Assembly: GCF_001044235.1 (NCBI RefSeq)
Contig: NZ_JYNL01000004.1
Location: 749-64,748, forward strand
DNA: 64,000 nucleotides
Origin: Mycolicibacterium chlorophenolicum
GTDB taxonomy: Bacteria > Actinomycetota > Actinomycetes > Mycobacteriales > Mycobacteriaceae
Direction of reading: 5' to 3'
Of the stretch, positions 17,608 to 26,806 are shown one piece after another; position 1 is the first letter of the stretch, and each line of letters opens with the position of its first letter. The notes below the pieces were generated by a model. It did not search any database and had not been told where the DNA came from. It worked only from the letters and a program-made list of their open reading frames with translations. A program made the translations under genes and the position numbers.

Positions 17608-17945
17608 TGCGGCAATCCGATTCCGGCGAGTATCGAGACAGCGCCACCTGCTCCGCCGAACTGAAGTGTGCGATGCCCCACCGGAGTAGCAGGCAAACTC
17701 CTTGAGCGCCTCATGCATTGATCGTAGTTCGCACAACTTCTGTACGAAATCACTTCGGCAAATTCAGTGTGCGCGCCGCGCTCATCGGGGGCGTTGACCG
17801 CAAAGGGTGATGATCCATCGATCGAATCGCGTATCTGAGATCGATCGAGCAAACCGTTGCAGATCAGCCGCTCGCCGGGCATCCTTGCTCGGAGACCACC
17901 TGTACCGCCCGATTCTCGGGTTGTCGATCGAAGGGGAGCCAGACG
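17608..17945. other. Divergent promoter region, polymerase / glycoside hydrolase genes
   Basis: These 338 bp separate the minus-strand polymerase gene from the plus-strand glycoside hydrolase gene. They are less GC-rich than coding sequence and have no coding potential that I can support. They must contain at least the promoter of the hydrolase; I see no clear inverted repeat. Confidence 0.45.
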
Positions 17946-19076
17946 TTGAATGTCCTGAGGGGCCGACGCCCCGCACACGTCCTGCGATTGGCCGTGTTGG
18001 CCATCGTCGGGTTGGTCATCGTGATCGTCGGATGCCAGACGGTCACGCCGCCGGACTCTTTCGCCAGGCCGATGCCCTCGACCGCGGCTCTGCCGCCGGG
18101 CCTCGTCGGAGTGAACGCCGTCACGCTGACCGACTCCGCCACCCGAGACAGGCAGTTTGACCAGATTGCAGCCGACCGCTTCAGGGCGGTTCGGATTCAG
18201 ATCGAATGGGATCTCATCGAACGGACGCCGGGGCAATTCGACTGGGGCGAAACGGATTCGCTTGTCAATGGTGCGGCCAGCCGAGGTCTGGCGGTCCTCG
18301 GAGTGCTGTCCTATGCGCCGTCCTGGGCAGTTCCCCCGCAATACCGGACCCTCGTCCACCCGGCGCCGGCCGATGCGGGGCCCTGGGCCGACTTCGTCGC
18401 ACAAGCCGCCAAGCGCTACTCGAATGTCATTCGCAACTGGGAGATCTGGAACGAGCCGAACATCGACGACAGCTTCGCGCCGGGGCCCAATCTGGCTTTG
18501 TACTCGTCGATGCTCAAGGCGTCCTACCAGGCCATCAAGAGCGTCGATCCTCAATCGGTGGTGGTCACCGGCGGTACGTCTCCGGCGGTGGACAATCCCA
18601 CGGAAATGTCGCCCGTCACCTTCGTCAAGGGCCTGTACGACAATGGCGCAGGTGACTTCTTCGATGCGGTCGCCATGCACCCGTACAGCACGCCCGAGCT
18701 CCTGACCACCGAAGGCACGTCGGATACCTCGAACTCGAACCGAGCGATCAAAGACGTCAGCGAACTGATGGCGAGTGAGGGCCAGGGTGGGAAGCAGATC
18801 TGGTTCACAGAGTTCGGTGCGTCGACCGCCACGCCCGGAGCTGTGGCTCCGGATCTTTCCGGTCAGCAGGTCGGCGTGTCCCCGCAGCGTCAGAGCGAGA
18901 TCCTGACCAACGGGATAAATTACCTGCGGTCTCTTCAAAACGGGGGCCCCATCTTCCTCTTCGACTTCCGCGATGTCGAAACGGGAAGCCGCAACGTGGA
19001 ATACAACTACGGTCTGGTCCAATCAGATTTCACAGCCAAGCCGGCGCTCGCAGCCGTCCAAGCCCTTCTCGGTTGA
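17946..19076 (+). CDS. Lipoprotein glycoside hydrolase, clan GH-A (PslG/GH39-like)
   Basis: The product is 376 aa. The signal peptide ends in the lipobox IVGC, so Cys30 should be lipidated and the enzyme anchored outside the membrane. The (beta/alpha)8 domain shows the two clan-A glutamates: NWEIWNEPN (Glu170, acid/base) and IWFTEFG (Glu289, nucleophile). Such enzymes, for example PslG, sit in exopolysaccharide loci and trim or release the polymer. The TTG start at 17946 is chosen because AAGGGGAG precedes it. It is the only plus-strand gene inside the minus-strand run, and its end overlaps the acyltransferase gene by 54 bp. Confidence 0.85.
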   Translation: MNVLRGRRPAHVLRLAVLAIVGLVIVIVGCQTVTPPDSFARPMPSTAALPPGLVGVNAVTLTDSATRDRQFDQIAADRFRAVRIQIEWDLIERTPGQFDWGETDSLVNGAASRGLAVLGVLSYAPSWAVPPQYRTLVHPAPADAGPWADFVAQAAKRYSNVIRNWEIWNEPNIDDSFAPGPNLALYSSMLKASYQAIKSVDPQSVVVTGGTSPAVDNPTEMSPVTFVKGLYDNGAGDFFDAVAMHPYSTPELLTTEGTSDTSNSNRAIKDVSELMASEGQGGKQIWFTEFGASTATPGAVAPDLSGQQVGVSPQRQSEILTNGINYLRSLQNGGPIFLFDFRDVETGSRNVEYNYGLVQSDFTAKPALAAVQALLG

Positions 19077-19814
19077 TGGTGACGACGGTGTGACGACGAA
19101 TGCTCGGCGACGGTCGTTTGACCTCATGCTGCGGGGAAGGTCCACCCTCAGCGTGGTCGTCGCGCTCTCCTTCCGCTCGAACCAACTTCCACCCTCCAGG
19201 CAATTGGATCTGATGAACTCGGCGGGAGACCCGCCATAGATGCCCGGGGCCGGATTCGCCTTCCTCGGCCGGCTCAGCATCGAGTTCGCGACCAGCAGCG
19301 AGTGGGGCGGCAGCACCGCACCCTTCAACACCAGGCAGTTGGTCAGGACTACGGAACGCTCACCGATGGTGACCCATCCTGCCGATTGCACGTTGAGCAT
19401 GATGTCGATTTCGTGGCTGAGAATGGTTGTTCGCTGGCCGGCGATACCGGACATGTCGCCGATCGCAACTTTCCCGGAACAGTCGATGTTGTGTCGACTC
19501 GTGATGATCGCGCCGTCACCCATGACAAGACTTCCGACATCTGGGTGCAACGCCTGATACGCGGGATGCGCAGAGATCGTGTTGAGCGATCCAATCGTCG
19601 CTCCATCGCCCACTTTCAGCAGACGAAGACTCCGAAAGATGTTCAGTGGGCCGATCGTTGCGCGCTCACCGACGACGGCGCGGCCGACATTCACCGCCAG
19701 GAGTGGCCCGATACGGGCAGACGGAGCAATATCGTGGCCGAATATCCGCAAGAGCCTGTTCTTCAGCGTGCTGCTCGGCAGAAGCCAGACCAGCATCTCG
19801 ATTCTCTTCTTCAC
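19023..19814 (-). CDS. Left-handed beta-helix acyltransferase
   Basis: The product is 263 aa from a GTG with AAGGAGG 7 bp upstream. Residues 30-190 consist of imperfect hexapeptide repeats such as IGPLLAV, VVGERATIG, VGDGATIGSL, IGDMSGIAG and VTIGERSVV, which form a left-handed beta-helix. The GIYGGSPAEFIRS ending is that of O-acetyltransferases (GxPAk). It probably O-acetylates the exopolysaccharide or a precursor. The last 50 residues are Arg-rich and overlap the convergent hydrolase gene. It lies 15 bp after fcl. Confidence 0.83.
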   Translation of the reverse strand: MKKRIEMLVWLLPSSTLKNRLLRIFGHDIAPSARIGPLLAVNVGRAVVGERATIGPLNIFRSLRLLKVGDGATIGSLNTISAHPAYQALHPDVGSLVMGDGAIITSRHNIDCSGKVAIGDMSGIAGQRTTILSHEIDIMLNVQSAGWVTIGERSVVLTNCLVLKGAVLPPHSLLVANSMLSRPRKANPAPGIYGGSPAEFIRSNCLEGGSWFERKESATTTLRVDLPRSMRSNDRRRAFVVTPSSPSTEKGLDGCERRLGCEI

Positions 19815-19829
19815 AGACCAGCCTCCTTC

Positions 19830-20768
19830 TCAGCAGACGTCGGCCTGCGACTCGACGAACCAGGCGTACATCTTCTTCAGCCCGGCCTCGATCGTCAGCG
19901 TGGGCTGCCAACCGAGTGCCCTCAACTTGCTGCTGTCCATGATCTTGCGCGGTGTGCCGTCCGGCCGGGTCGCGTCGAACTCGACCTCGCCGTCGTATCC
20001 CACGACCACCTTCATCAACAGTGCCAGATCGCGGATCGAGATCTCCTGTCCCGAACCGACATTGACGATTCCACCGTCGTCGTAGTTGCGCAGGAGGAAG
20101 ACGCAGGCATCAGCCAGGTCATCGGCGTCGACGAGTTCTCGCAGGGGCGATCCGCTCCCCCACACGACAACCTTCGGCTGACCCGACAGTTTCGCCTCGT
20201 GGAACCGGCGCATCAGGCCTGCGACAACGTGAGAATATTCCGGATGAAAGTTGTCCCCTATCCCGTACACGTTCGACGGCATCACCGCGAACGCGTTGAA
20301 GCCGTACTGCCGGGCATAGGCGTCACACATCGTGATGCCCGCGATCTTCGCGATTGCGTACGGCCGGTTCGTCTCCTCCAGGGGACCGGTGAGAAGGGCC
20401 TCCTCAGTGATCGGTTGTTCGGCGTACTTGGGATAGATGCAACTGGATCCGAGAAACATGAACTTCTGAGTTCCGTTGCGATATGCAGAGTCGATGACAT
20501 TCGTCTGAATCATCAAATTCTCGCGAATGAAGTCTGCCCCCAGCGTTGCGTTGGCGATGATGCCGCCGACCTTCGCCGCGGCGAGCACCACGACATCGGG
20601 CCGCTCTGCAGCGAAGAATTCCTCCACCGCTGCCGCATCGTCCAAGGACAGCTCATCGTGTGAGCGAGTGATCACATGAGCGTTCTCCTCCTCGAGGAGA
20701 CGACGCGTGATGGCTGATCCGACCATGCCGCGGTGGCCGGCGACGTAGATTTTAGGTCCGTTGTGCAC
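19830..20768 (-). CDS. fcl: GDP-L-fucose synthase
   Basis: The 312-aa extended SDR protein starts with KIYVAGHRGMVGSAITRRL (nucleotide binding). It has GSSCIYP and a YAIAKIAG catalytic Tyr-x-x-x-Lys, preceded by the family signature LEETNRPYAIAK. It epimerises and reduces GDP-4-keto-6-deoxymannose to GDP-L-fucose, with gmd (26807-27829) supplying the substrate. The start is GTG at 20768. It follows the WcaF-like gene by 22 bp. The pair of genes predicts fucose in the exported glycan. Confidence 0.93.
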   Translation of the reverse strand: MHNGPKIYVAGHRGMVGSAITRRLLEEENAHVITRSHDELSLDDAAAVEEFFAAERPDVVVLAAAKVGGIIANATLGADFIRENLMIQTNVIDSAYRNGTQKFMFLGSSCIYPKYAEQPITEEALLTGPLEETNRPYAIAKIAGITMCDAYARQYGFNAFAVMPSNVYGIGDNFHPEYSHVVAGLMRRFHEAKLSGQPKVVVWGSGSPLRELVDADDLADACVFLLRNYDDGGIVNVGSGQEISIRDLALLMKVVVGYDGEVEFDATRPDGTPRKIMDSSKLRALGWQPTLTIEAGLKKMYAWFVESQADVC

Positions 20769-20790
20769 GAGTGCCTCTCATTCGGTCGAA

Positions 20791-21381
20791 TCAGGAAAGC
20801 TGGATTCGCGATTTGGTTGCAAGCAGGGTTGTCTCGGGGGGCACATCACCGGACACAACCACCGTTGCGCCGATGGTGGCGCCGTCTCCGATGCGGGTAC
20901 CTCGCAGGACCGTCGCACGCGCCGCCACCCACACCGAATCACCGATGGTGATGGGACCGTTGTCGAATTCGAAAGTGGGACTGCGCCGGTCATGGCTTCC
21001 GGTACAGAGAAGCACTCCCTGCGATATGCAGGTGTTCGACCCTATGGTCACGTGTTCGAGGTTCAGAATCCACACCTCTTCGCCTATCCACGAGTTGTCT
21101 CCGACGTCCAGTTTCCAGGGCCAGTGGATCTTGACCTGATGTCGAATCAGCACTCCTGTACCAATTCTGGCGCCGAAGAGCCGCAGAGCCCTGATGCGAA
21201 GCGCGTTCGGGCACCACCACTTCATCAGGACTCCCCGGGCGATCAGCCAGAGAACTTGAACTCCGACGCTGCGGCCGCGCTCATACCCCCGGCCGGTGAA
21301 GCCACCGAGGGAGAAGCGGCGGCCCGGCTCCGAGATCGCGTCGTCGATCCGGGCGACGCCGATACAAGCCACCTCGTTCAT
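20791..21381 (-). CDS. WcaF-like acetyltransferase (hexapeptide family)
   Basis: The product is 196 aa. After a hydrophobic N-terminal third (VGVQVLWLIARGVLMKWW) comes a left-handed beta-helix typical of WcaF colanic-acid acetyltransferases: RLFGARIGTGVLIRHQVKIHWPWKLDVGDNSWIGEEVWI in pieces, the catalytic His in GVLLCTGSHDRRSP, and ITIGDSVWVAARATVL. It is a second candidate O-acetyltransferase of the locus. Its ATG overlaps the stop of the upstream Wzz-like gene (ATGA). Confidence 0.85.
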   Translation of the reverse strand: MNEVACIGVARIDDAISEPGRRFSLGGFTGRGYERGRSVGVQVLWLIARGVLMKWWCPNALRIRALRLFGARIGTGVLIRHQVKIHWPWKLDVGDNSWIGEEVWILNLEHVTIGSNTCISQGVLLCTGSHDRRSPTFEFDNGPITIGDSVWVAARATVLRGTRIGDGATIGATVVVSGDVPPETTLLATKSRIQLS

Positions 21382-22712
21382 CGGGAGCCTTTCGACGTTT
21401 CCTGCGGACGCTCGGGCGCCACGACTTTCGCCATCACCACGGCCAGGAGATGTGCCCTGGCCGCCTTGAATTCGCTGATGGCTCTGGCAACCTCCCCGCG
21501 ATGTGTCCTCGACGTGTCTACCACCAGCAGATCGGCGTCGACGACCGCTGACAAGACGGAGGCAGCGCTACTGTCGTTCACGGATGCGGTCACGATCACC
21601 ACGCGGTCGAACTCTTTGCGAAGATCGTCGACGAATGCGCTCATCGCCGCCGACGAGAGCAACGCCTCGATGGCATGCGTCCCCCCGTGAGGGACGCATA
21701 CCAAATCGGGACGGACAGTGTTGTGGAGAACGTCGTCGAATCCTGATCGGCCGCTGAGCAGATCGGCCAGTCCCGGGCCGTCACCTTCTACACCGAACCA
21801 CCTGGCATCCAGTGTCGAATCTGCGGCTATGAGTGCGGTGGTCCGTCCTGTCTCGGCGAAGGCGGCAGCGATACCCGCTCCCAGGGCGGCGGCTGCTCGA
21901 CCAGAGGAAGCCGGCGCCACGAGGACGACCTGCGGCGCAGGGTCATGCGCGTCTATCTGCACCCGGAGGCGTCGGAGACCCTCTGACTCCTCAGGGCACG
22001 ACGCGTCGAACAGGCTGTGCTGGGTGGAGGCCCCAGGATCGGGCATCACCAGAGGGCCTGCAGTGGGTGCACCCGTGAGCCGGCCGAGCTCCTCGGCCGA
22101 GCTGATCCGCCTCGATACGACAGGGATCAACGAAAGGCACAGCAGCCCGATCAGGAGGCCGCCGATGCACCCGTAGACAGCGTTCGTGACGACATTCGGG
22201 GAACTCGGCGACGAAGGTATCTGGGCGCGATTCACCACGGTGATCGTGGCGCGAGGCGTACTCTCTCCGACCGGCGTCTCCAGCGGACCGGCGTACTGGA
22301 TGAACGCATCCGCCAGCGCGTTGGCGATATCCGTGGCGCGTTCCGGGGACGGATCGGTTGCGGACAGATCGAGGAGCACCGTTCGCGGCACGATGGCAGC
22401 GTCCACCTTCGACGACAGCTCGTCGGCCGACATCGGCAGATGCAGTCTGTCGACGACGCGCTTGGTCAATTGCTGACCAGTCATCATCTGTGCATACGAC
22501 TCAACGCGCTGCTCGGAGAACTGGCCGCCGGAGTAGGCCTCAGACGAGCTGTTGCCCCCACCTGTGGCGGCAACGAACAGCCTGGTCGTCGCCGTGTATT
22601 CGCGCACGTCGTGAGTGCTCACCAGGTTCCCGACGAAGATCCCGACGAGGGCTGTGATCGCGAGAACCCACCACCTGCGTCGTATCGCGCTGACGATGGT
22701 CTGGAAATCCAT
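21378..22712 (-). CDS. Wzz-domain chain-length protein with degenerate BY-kinase domain
   Basis: The product is 444 aa with an N-terminal Wzz domain and two flanking transmembrane helices (VLAITALVGIFVGNLV and NAVYGCIGGLLIGLLCL). The C-terminal half aligns with the tyrosine-kinase/CpsD domain, but the expected Walker A reads APASSGRAAAALG. It lacks the invariant GKT/S, so ATP binding is doubtful. ATG 22712 is preferred over a GTG one codon earlier because AGGAGA is 5 bp ahead of it. It overlaps the stop of the intact paralogue (TGATG). It probably modulates chain length with that paralogue. Confidence 0.82.
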   Translation of the reverse strand: MDFQTIVSAIRRRWWVLAITALVGIFVGNLVSTHDVREYTATTRLFVAATGGGNSSSEAYSGGQFSEQRVESYAQMMTGQQLTKRVVDRLHLPMSADELSSKVDAAIVPRTVLLDLSATDPSPERATDIANALADAFIQYAGPLETPVGESTPRATITVVNRAQIPSSPSSPNVVTNAVYGCIGGLLIGLLCLSLIPVVSRRISSAEELGRLTGAPTAGPLVMPDPGASTQHSLFDASCPEESEGLRRLRVQIDAHDPAPQVVLVAPASSGRAAAALGAGIAAAFAETGRTTALIAADSTLDARWFGVEGDGPGLADLLSGRSGFDDVLHNTVRPDLVCVPHGGTHAIEALLSSAAMSAFVDDLRKEFDRVVIVTASVNDSSAASVLSAVVDADLLVVDTSRTHRGEVARAISEFKAARAHLLAVVMAKVVAPERPQETSKGSR

Positions 22713-24133
22713 CACTGTCTCCTACCTGAATCAGATGGTGAGAACGCTTGCCGGCCGGACGGCCCGACATCCCCGATGTCATCGACGGGCCTGCCACTGC
22801 GGTTCAGCCGGCCTCGTCGCTGTCCGGGAGCGCTATCGGCGACGAACACCACTCCCAGCACATTTCCGGCAGCGAGCATCAACTGCTGACATGCCGAACG
22901 CAGTTCGTCGAACTTGGTGTGGCGCGCCCGGGCGACCAGCACGACCGCATCGGCGTGGCGAACCAGTCGCACCGCATCGCTGAATTCGATCACCGCAGGG
23001 GTGTCCACGATCACCCAGTCGTACCTGTCGCGGAATGCCTCGAACATCCCGGCCGTCCCCGGATGATCGGCCGTCGCCCCCGGGTCCCCCTCTGTCGGAC
23101 CGAACGGGATGACGGTGACACCCTGCCAATTAGCGGGAGCCACCGTCTGCACAGAGAATGACTGCTCGCGCTGCGACACGCCGTCGTACACGAGCCCGCT
23201 GACGGTCTGCGCGTTGTCCAGCCTGAAAACCGAGGCCATTCGGGAGCCTCGAGAATCGAAGTCGACCACCGCCACGGTCGAACCCCTGCTTGCCAGTGCC
23301 CGTGCCGCGGTCAAGGCGATGCCGGTCTTTCCTGCGCCTCGTTCAGCCGAGGTCACCATGACGACCTTCGATCCGAGTATCGCCAGCCGGTCGAGTGTGC
23401 GCCGAAGCTGCCGACCGGGTTCTCCGTCCCACGGTCGAGACTGCGGCAACTGCCACGGCACCGAAGAACGGAAGGTCGCCAGCACAGGAGTCTCCGTGGC
23501 TTCCGCGGCATCCTCGGGGCGACGAATCCTCCCGTCGAGGAGAGCAACCACCACCGCGGCGAATGCACCGCCGATCAGGCCGAGGACTGCTGCGGCACCG
23601 AGGATCAGCCAGCGCGGGAACATCCCGGCCCGCCCTTGAAAGGACGGTGCCTGTACGGGAATCAAGTCCACGCGTGGAGCCAATCCTGCCGACACCGTTT
23701 CCAGCGCGTTGATGCTTCGTCGAAGTTCCTCGATGTAGGCGTTACCTATCGCTTGAGCCTGCAGCGGGGTGTCGCCTGTCGTCGTCAATTGGAGCAGCAC
23801 CGTGTCGTGAACCGGGGAGAGGTTGGCGTGGCCGATCATCTGCTCTGGATCGATGTCCATTCCGAGGTCGTCGATGACCCTCTTCGCGATCTCCGGACTT
23901 CTGCTCAAGGCAAAGTAGGTGTCGGCCCGCTTCCTGGCGTAGTCGTCTCCCTCGTAGAAGCTCCGCTCGTCGTCCCGTGGAGTCGTCACGAAAAGCACGG
24001 CCTTCGAGGCGTATTCGGGCGGCTTCGCAATGAAGAACAGGGCCGTTGCAAGAACCGACAACAGGGTGAACGCGACCGGGATCCGCCACCGGCGCCGGAG
24101 CACGAATACGTAATCAGTCAGGGTCGAGTTCAT
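22712..24133 (-). CDS. Polysaccharide co-polymerase / BY-kinase (Wzc-like)
   Basis: The product is 473 aa with an N-terminal Wzz domain (helices near residues 18-35 and 173-198). The cytoplasmic ATPase has an intact Walker A (TSAERGAGKTGIA, Lys269), a Walker A' (VAVVDFDSRGSR) and a Walker B (WVIVDTPAV). The C-terminus is Arg/Ser-rich and lacks the usual tyrosine cluster, so autophosphorylation there is not expected. It should control polymer length and export with Wzx and Wzy. It overlaps the upstream SGNH gene by ATGA. Confidence 0.87.
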   Translation of the reverse strand: MNSTLTDYVFVLRRRWRIPVAFTLLSVLATALFFIAKPPEYASKAVLFVTTPRDDERSFYEGDDYARKRADTYFALSRSPEIAKRVIDDLGMDIDPEQMIGHANLSPVHDTVLLQLTTTGDTPLQAQAIGNAYIEELRRSINALETVSAGLAPRVDLIPVQAPSFQGRAGMFPRWLILGAAAVLGLIGGAFAAVVVALLDGRIRRPEDAAEATETPVLATFRSSVPWQLPQSRPWDGEPGRQLRRTLDRLAILGSKVVMVTSAERGAGKTGIALTAARALASRGSTVAVVDFDSRGSRMASVFRLDNAQTVSGLVYDGVSQREQSFSVQTVAPANWQGVTVIPFGPTEGDPGATADHPGTAGMFEAFRDRYDWVIVDTPAVIEFSDAVRLVRHADAVVLVARARHTKFDELRSACQQLMLAAGNVLGVVFVADSAPGQRRGRLNRSGRPVDDIGDVGPSGRQAFSPSDSGRRQ

Positions 24134-24939
24134 GATAATTGCGTGACCCCCTGCGCCTTCAGTGCTTTGGTGAGCAGTTCAGCGATCTTCTTCACTCCGG
24201 CAAAGGTGGGGTGGATCCCGTCGTCGCCCACGTATGGCGATGTGTCGATACCGACGAACCAGCCCAGCGCTCCAGGATCGATGAAATCGACGGCATCGAA
24301 CTCACGATTGGAGCGGAGAACCGACCGGAACTCGTCGCCGATCGTCCCCCCGGCAAGAGATGGCGGCCTGATCACCGGCTCGTTGAGGAACCATGGTCCG
24401 ATCACGACGATGCGGCTGTTCGGCCATGATTCGACGACCTGCTTCACGGTGTAGGCGAATATCGGATCGACGTCGGGGGTCGCGAACTGCATGTCGTTTC
24501 GGCCACCGTCGAGAACCACCACGTCTGCCCGGTACATTTCACGCAGACGAGGCAACCGTTCGACGAACGACGTCGAGGGCAGGGCGGGCTGGGTGACCTT
24601 GAGCCGGTGTCCCGGACCCCCGCTCAGGTAGCCCGTACCGCCCTCCGCAGCGATGTTGCATTCCCATCCCAGTGCGGTCGCCGTCAGGCAGCCGTAGCTC
24701 AGGTCCGGCGTCGTCGGGCCCAATGTGTAAGAGTCACCGATGAACAGGACAGCGGGAGCCACCCGACTCGGCAATGTAGGGGGAGCCGCCGTGTTCTGGA
24801 ACGGTGACTCCTGTGGGCCGGCTGCAGAACTGTCGAGGATCACGTGAGGGACAGCGACGACAGCCGCAATCGACAGGACAGCGAGAAGAACCGTCGATCT
24901 ACGAGGCATCGGGACGCGACCGCGGAACCTGGAGATCAT
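24130..24939 (-). CDS. SGNH/GDSL hydrolase, intact catalytic motifs
   Basis: The product is 269 aa with an N-terminal transmembrane or signal segment (STVLLAVLSIAAVVAVPHVIL). All SGNH blocks are present: IGDSY (Ser70), AAEGGTGY, GGRNDM (Asn148) and DDGIHPT (Asp240, His243). Such enzymes add or remove O-acetyl groups on polysaccharide outside the membrane. The ATG at 24939 overlaps the stop of the second SGNH gene upstream (ATGA). Confidence 0.87.
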   Translation of the reverse strand: MISRFRGRVPMPRRSTVLLAVLSIAAVVAVPHVILDSSAAGPQESPFQNTAAPPTLPSRVAPAVLFIGDSYTLGPTTPDLSYGCLTATALGWECNIAAEGGTGYLSGGPGHRLKVTQPALPSTSFVERLPRLREMYRADVVVLDGGRNDMQFATPDVDPIFAYTVKQVVESWPNSRIVVIGPWFLNEPVIRPPSLAGGTIGDEFRSVLRSNREFDAVDFIDPGALGWFVGIDTSPYVGDDGIHPTFAGVKKIAELLTKALKAQGVTQLS

Positions 24940-25640
24940 GGGAGAACCGCCTTGCTCGTTTCGCGGATCTGCTCCATGAGAAGGGGTCTCAAGTGTTGCG
25001 CCAACACCGACTGTCCCTCGTCGGTCGGAGCGACATTGCGCCGCATCAAACCGTCGGCAGCGAGCCAATTCTGCCGAATCAGGGACACATAGGTGGTGTG
25101 AGTGGTGTTAGCAGCCTTCGCGATATCCGAATCGAGTGTCATGAAGACATCAGGCACCGGGTGCTGATGCCAGATGGGACCGAAAACGAAGAGTTCGGCG
25201 TCCGGAGCGCGTCTGCCGAGTTCGGTGAAGAGATCGACCGCCGATTGGGTGATCTGTTGATTGGGAAGCGCCACATCGCCGATACCACCGAAGACGACGA
25301 TCACATCAGGCTTGGAAGCGAGTGCCTTGTCGACCTGGTCGGCGAAGCGTCCACTCTGCCCGGCACGGCCGGCGTAACTCGAATCAGCCACAGCGACATC
25401 GGAGATGCTGAGCGGTGATGCGGCGGCAACCAGCGATGGCCATGTCACGTCGTTGTCGGAGCCCGCACTGTACGAATCACCGATCACCGAGATGCGCAAC
25501 GGTCCATCAGCAGGGACGGCCACCGATTCTGCGCCACGACTCGTGAGAACCACCGTCACGCTGGCCGTCGCTGCCACAAGCAGAAGCGCCAGCGCCACCG
25601 TCCCGAACGTGGATCTCCACGAGGAATGCCAAGACGTCAT
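24936..25640 (-). CDS. SGNH-fold protein with lost catalytic residues
   Basis: The product is 234 aa with an N-terminal membrane segment (FGTVALALLLVAATASVTVVL). Block I is intact (VIGDSYSAG, Ser56). In block III the Asn is replaced (GGIGD, Gly121), and in block V the Asp-x-x-His reads R201-N-V-A204 before PTDEG. The oxyanion Asn and the catalytic Asp/His are therefore missing at the expected places. It may be a non-catalytic partner of the intact SGNH enzyme encoded next to it, or use different residues. It overlaps both neighbours by ATGA. Confidence 0.8.
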   Translation of the reverse strand: MTSWHSSWRSTFGTVALALLLVAATASVTVVLTSRGAESVAVPADGPLRISVIGDSYSAGSDNDVTWPSLVAAASPLSISDVAVADSSYAGRAGQSGRFADQVDKALASKPDVIVVFGGIGDVALPNQQITQSAVDLFTELGRRAPDAELFVFGPIWHQHPVPDVFMTLDSDIAKAANTTHTTYVSLIRQNWLAADGLMRRNVAPTDEGQSVLAQHLRPLLMEQIRETSKAVLP

Positions 25641-26794
25641 GGGAGCCGCCCCAGGTCGTGTGCCGCGGCAGCGTAGCTCATCTCCAACCGTTGGCCCACA
25701 TATGACATACCGAGGTCGTGTTTGACGGCACTGCGCCCGCGTTCACCCATGGCGCGCGCGACATCGGGCGCGGAAAGCAGGTGGTTGACGGCCCGGGCGA
25801 TACTCGGCGCACCCGGCTCGATGACCAGGCCGCAGTCGTATTTTCGGATCAGGGGCGCCAACCCGCACTGATCCGTCACAACGACGGGTAGGCCGACGGA
25901 CATCGCTTCGAGTACTGCCATCGGATAGGGTTCCGGGCCCAGCGACGGCAACACGTAGATCGAAGCCTGCTGCATGCGTGCCGGCCCCGCTCCGCTCTCG
26001 ACCGGGCCGACCCAGTTGATGTTGGGCGCCTGCGCGGCGGCCTCCTGGACCTTCCTGCCTTCGCCTTCGTCCGGCCCGATCAGGGTGTAATCCGCGGATA
26101 CTCCCCGTGCGTTCAACTCCATTGCTGCGGTGACGAAGTCAACGGGACGCTTGCGCGAATGCAGACGGGACAGATACAGCACCTCCGGTACCCGCCGCGA
26201 GTGTGTCGCGGCCTGATACAGCGGTACGCCGTTCGGCAGCGGGGTGAGTCGAGCGTTCCCGCCGGCGATCTCATCGAGAGCGTCGCGCTCATCGGTTGTC
26301 AGGTAGAAGACTTCGTGCGCGTGGCACAGCAGCTTTCGAACAATCGTACGGTCGGTCAGCGGCGCGAGCGGATGTGCTCCCGGCAGGATCATGCCGTGGG
26401 TCTGGAGCACATACGGCAGTCTCGCCCGCATCATGGCCACAGCCATGGGTAAGAGGACGAGATCGCGCGCGAGATGGACGTGTGCCGCCTGGAATTGGCC
26501 GTGCGTCCGGAGAAACCATGTCAGGAGGCCGGGGGCAGAAAGACCTGCAAAGCCCACGCGGGGAACCAACCGCAGGGTGCGCCGGGCGACAAGTGGGTTT
26601 CCCTCTGCCCACTTAGGTCTCACGTCGAACCCTCGCTCGCCCGCCGCGAGTGTCACTGAATGACCACGGATGCGTAGTGCCGAGGCCTGATTGAGTGAGA
26701 CCCGGACCGGTCCGCCGTACGCACCGTCGGGAGTGAGCAACGTGACCGCATGCAGTATTCGCATGCGATCCGAGCCGAACGTCCGCGTCTCCAT
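25637..26794 (-). CDS. Family 4 glycosyltransferase
   Basis: The product is 385 aa of GT-B fold. The N-terminal domain begins MRILHAVTLLTPDGAYGGPVRVS after a 10-residue extension; the shorter start at 26764 is also possible. The C-terminal domain has YLSRLHSRKRP and the donor-binding EX7E region in GPEPYPMAVLEAMSVGLPVVVTD. It is a cytoplasmic retaining enzyme that adds a sugar to the repeat unit. It lies 12 bp after gmd and overlaps the next gene by ATGA. Confidence 0.88.
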   Translation of the reverse strand: METRTFGSDRMRILHAVTLLTPDGAYGGPVRVSLNQASALRIRGHSVTLAAGERGFDVRPKWAEGNPLVARRTLRLVPRVGFAGLSAPGLLTWFLRTHGQFQAAHVHLARDLVLLPMAVAMMRARLPYVLQTHGMILPGAHPLAPLTDRTIVRKLLCHAHEVFYLTTDERDALDEIAGGNARLTPLPNGVPLYQAATHSRRVPEVLYLSRLHSRKRPVDFVTAAMELNARGVSADYTLIGPDEGEGRKVQEAAAQAPNINWVGPVESGAGPARMQQASIYVLPSLGPEPYPMAVLEAMSVGLPVVVTDQCGLAPLIRKYDCGLVIEPGAPSIARAVNHLLSAPDVARAMGERGRSAVKHDLGMSYVGQRLEMSYAAAAHDLGRLP

Positions 26795-26806
26795 GAGGAT
26801 CGGTCC

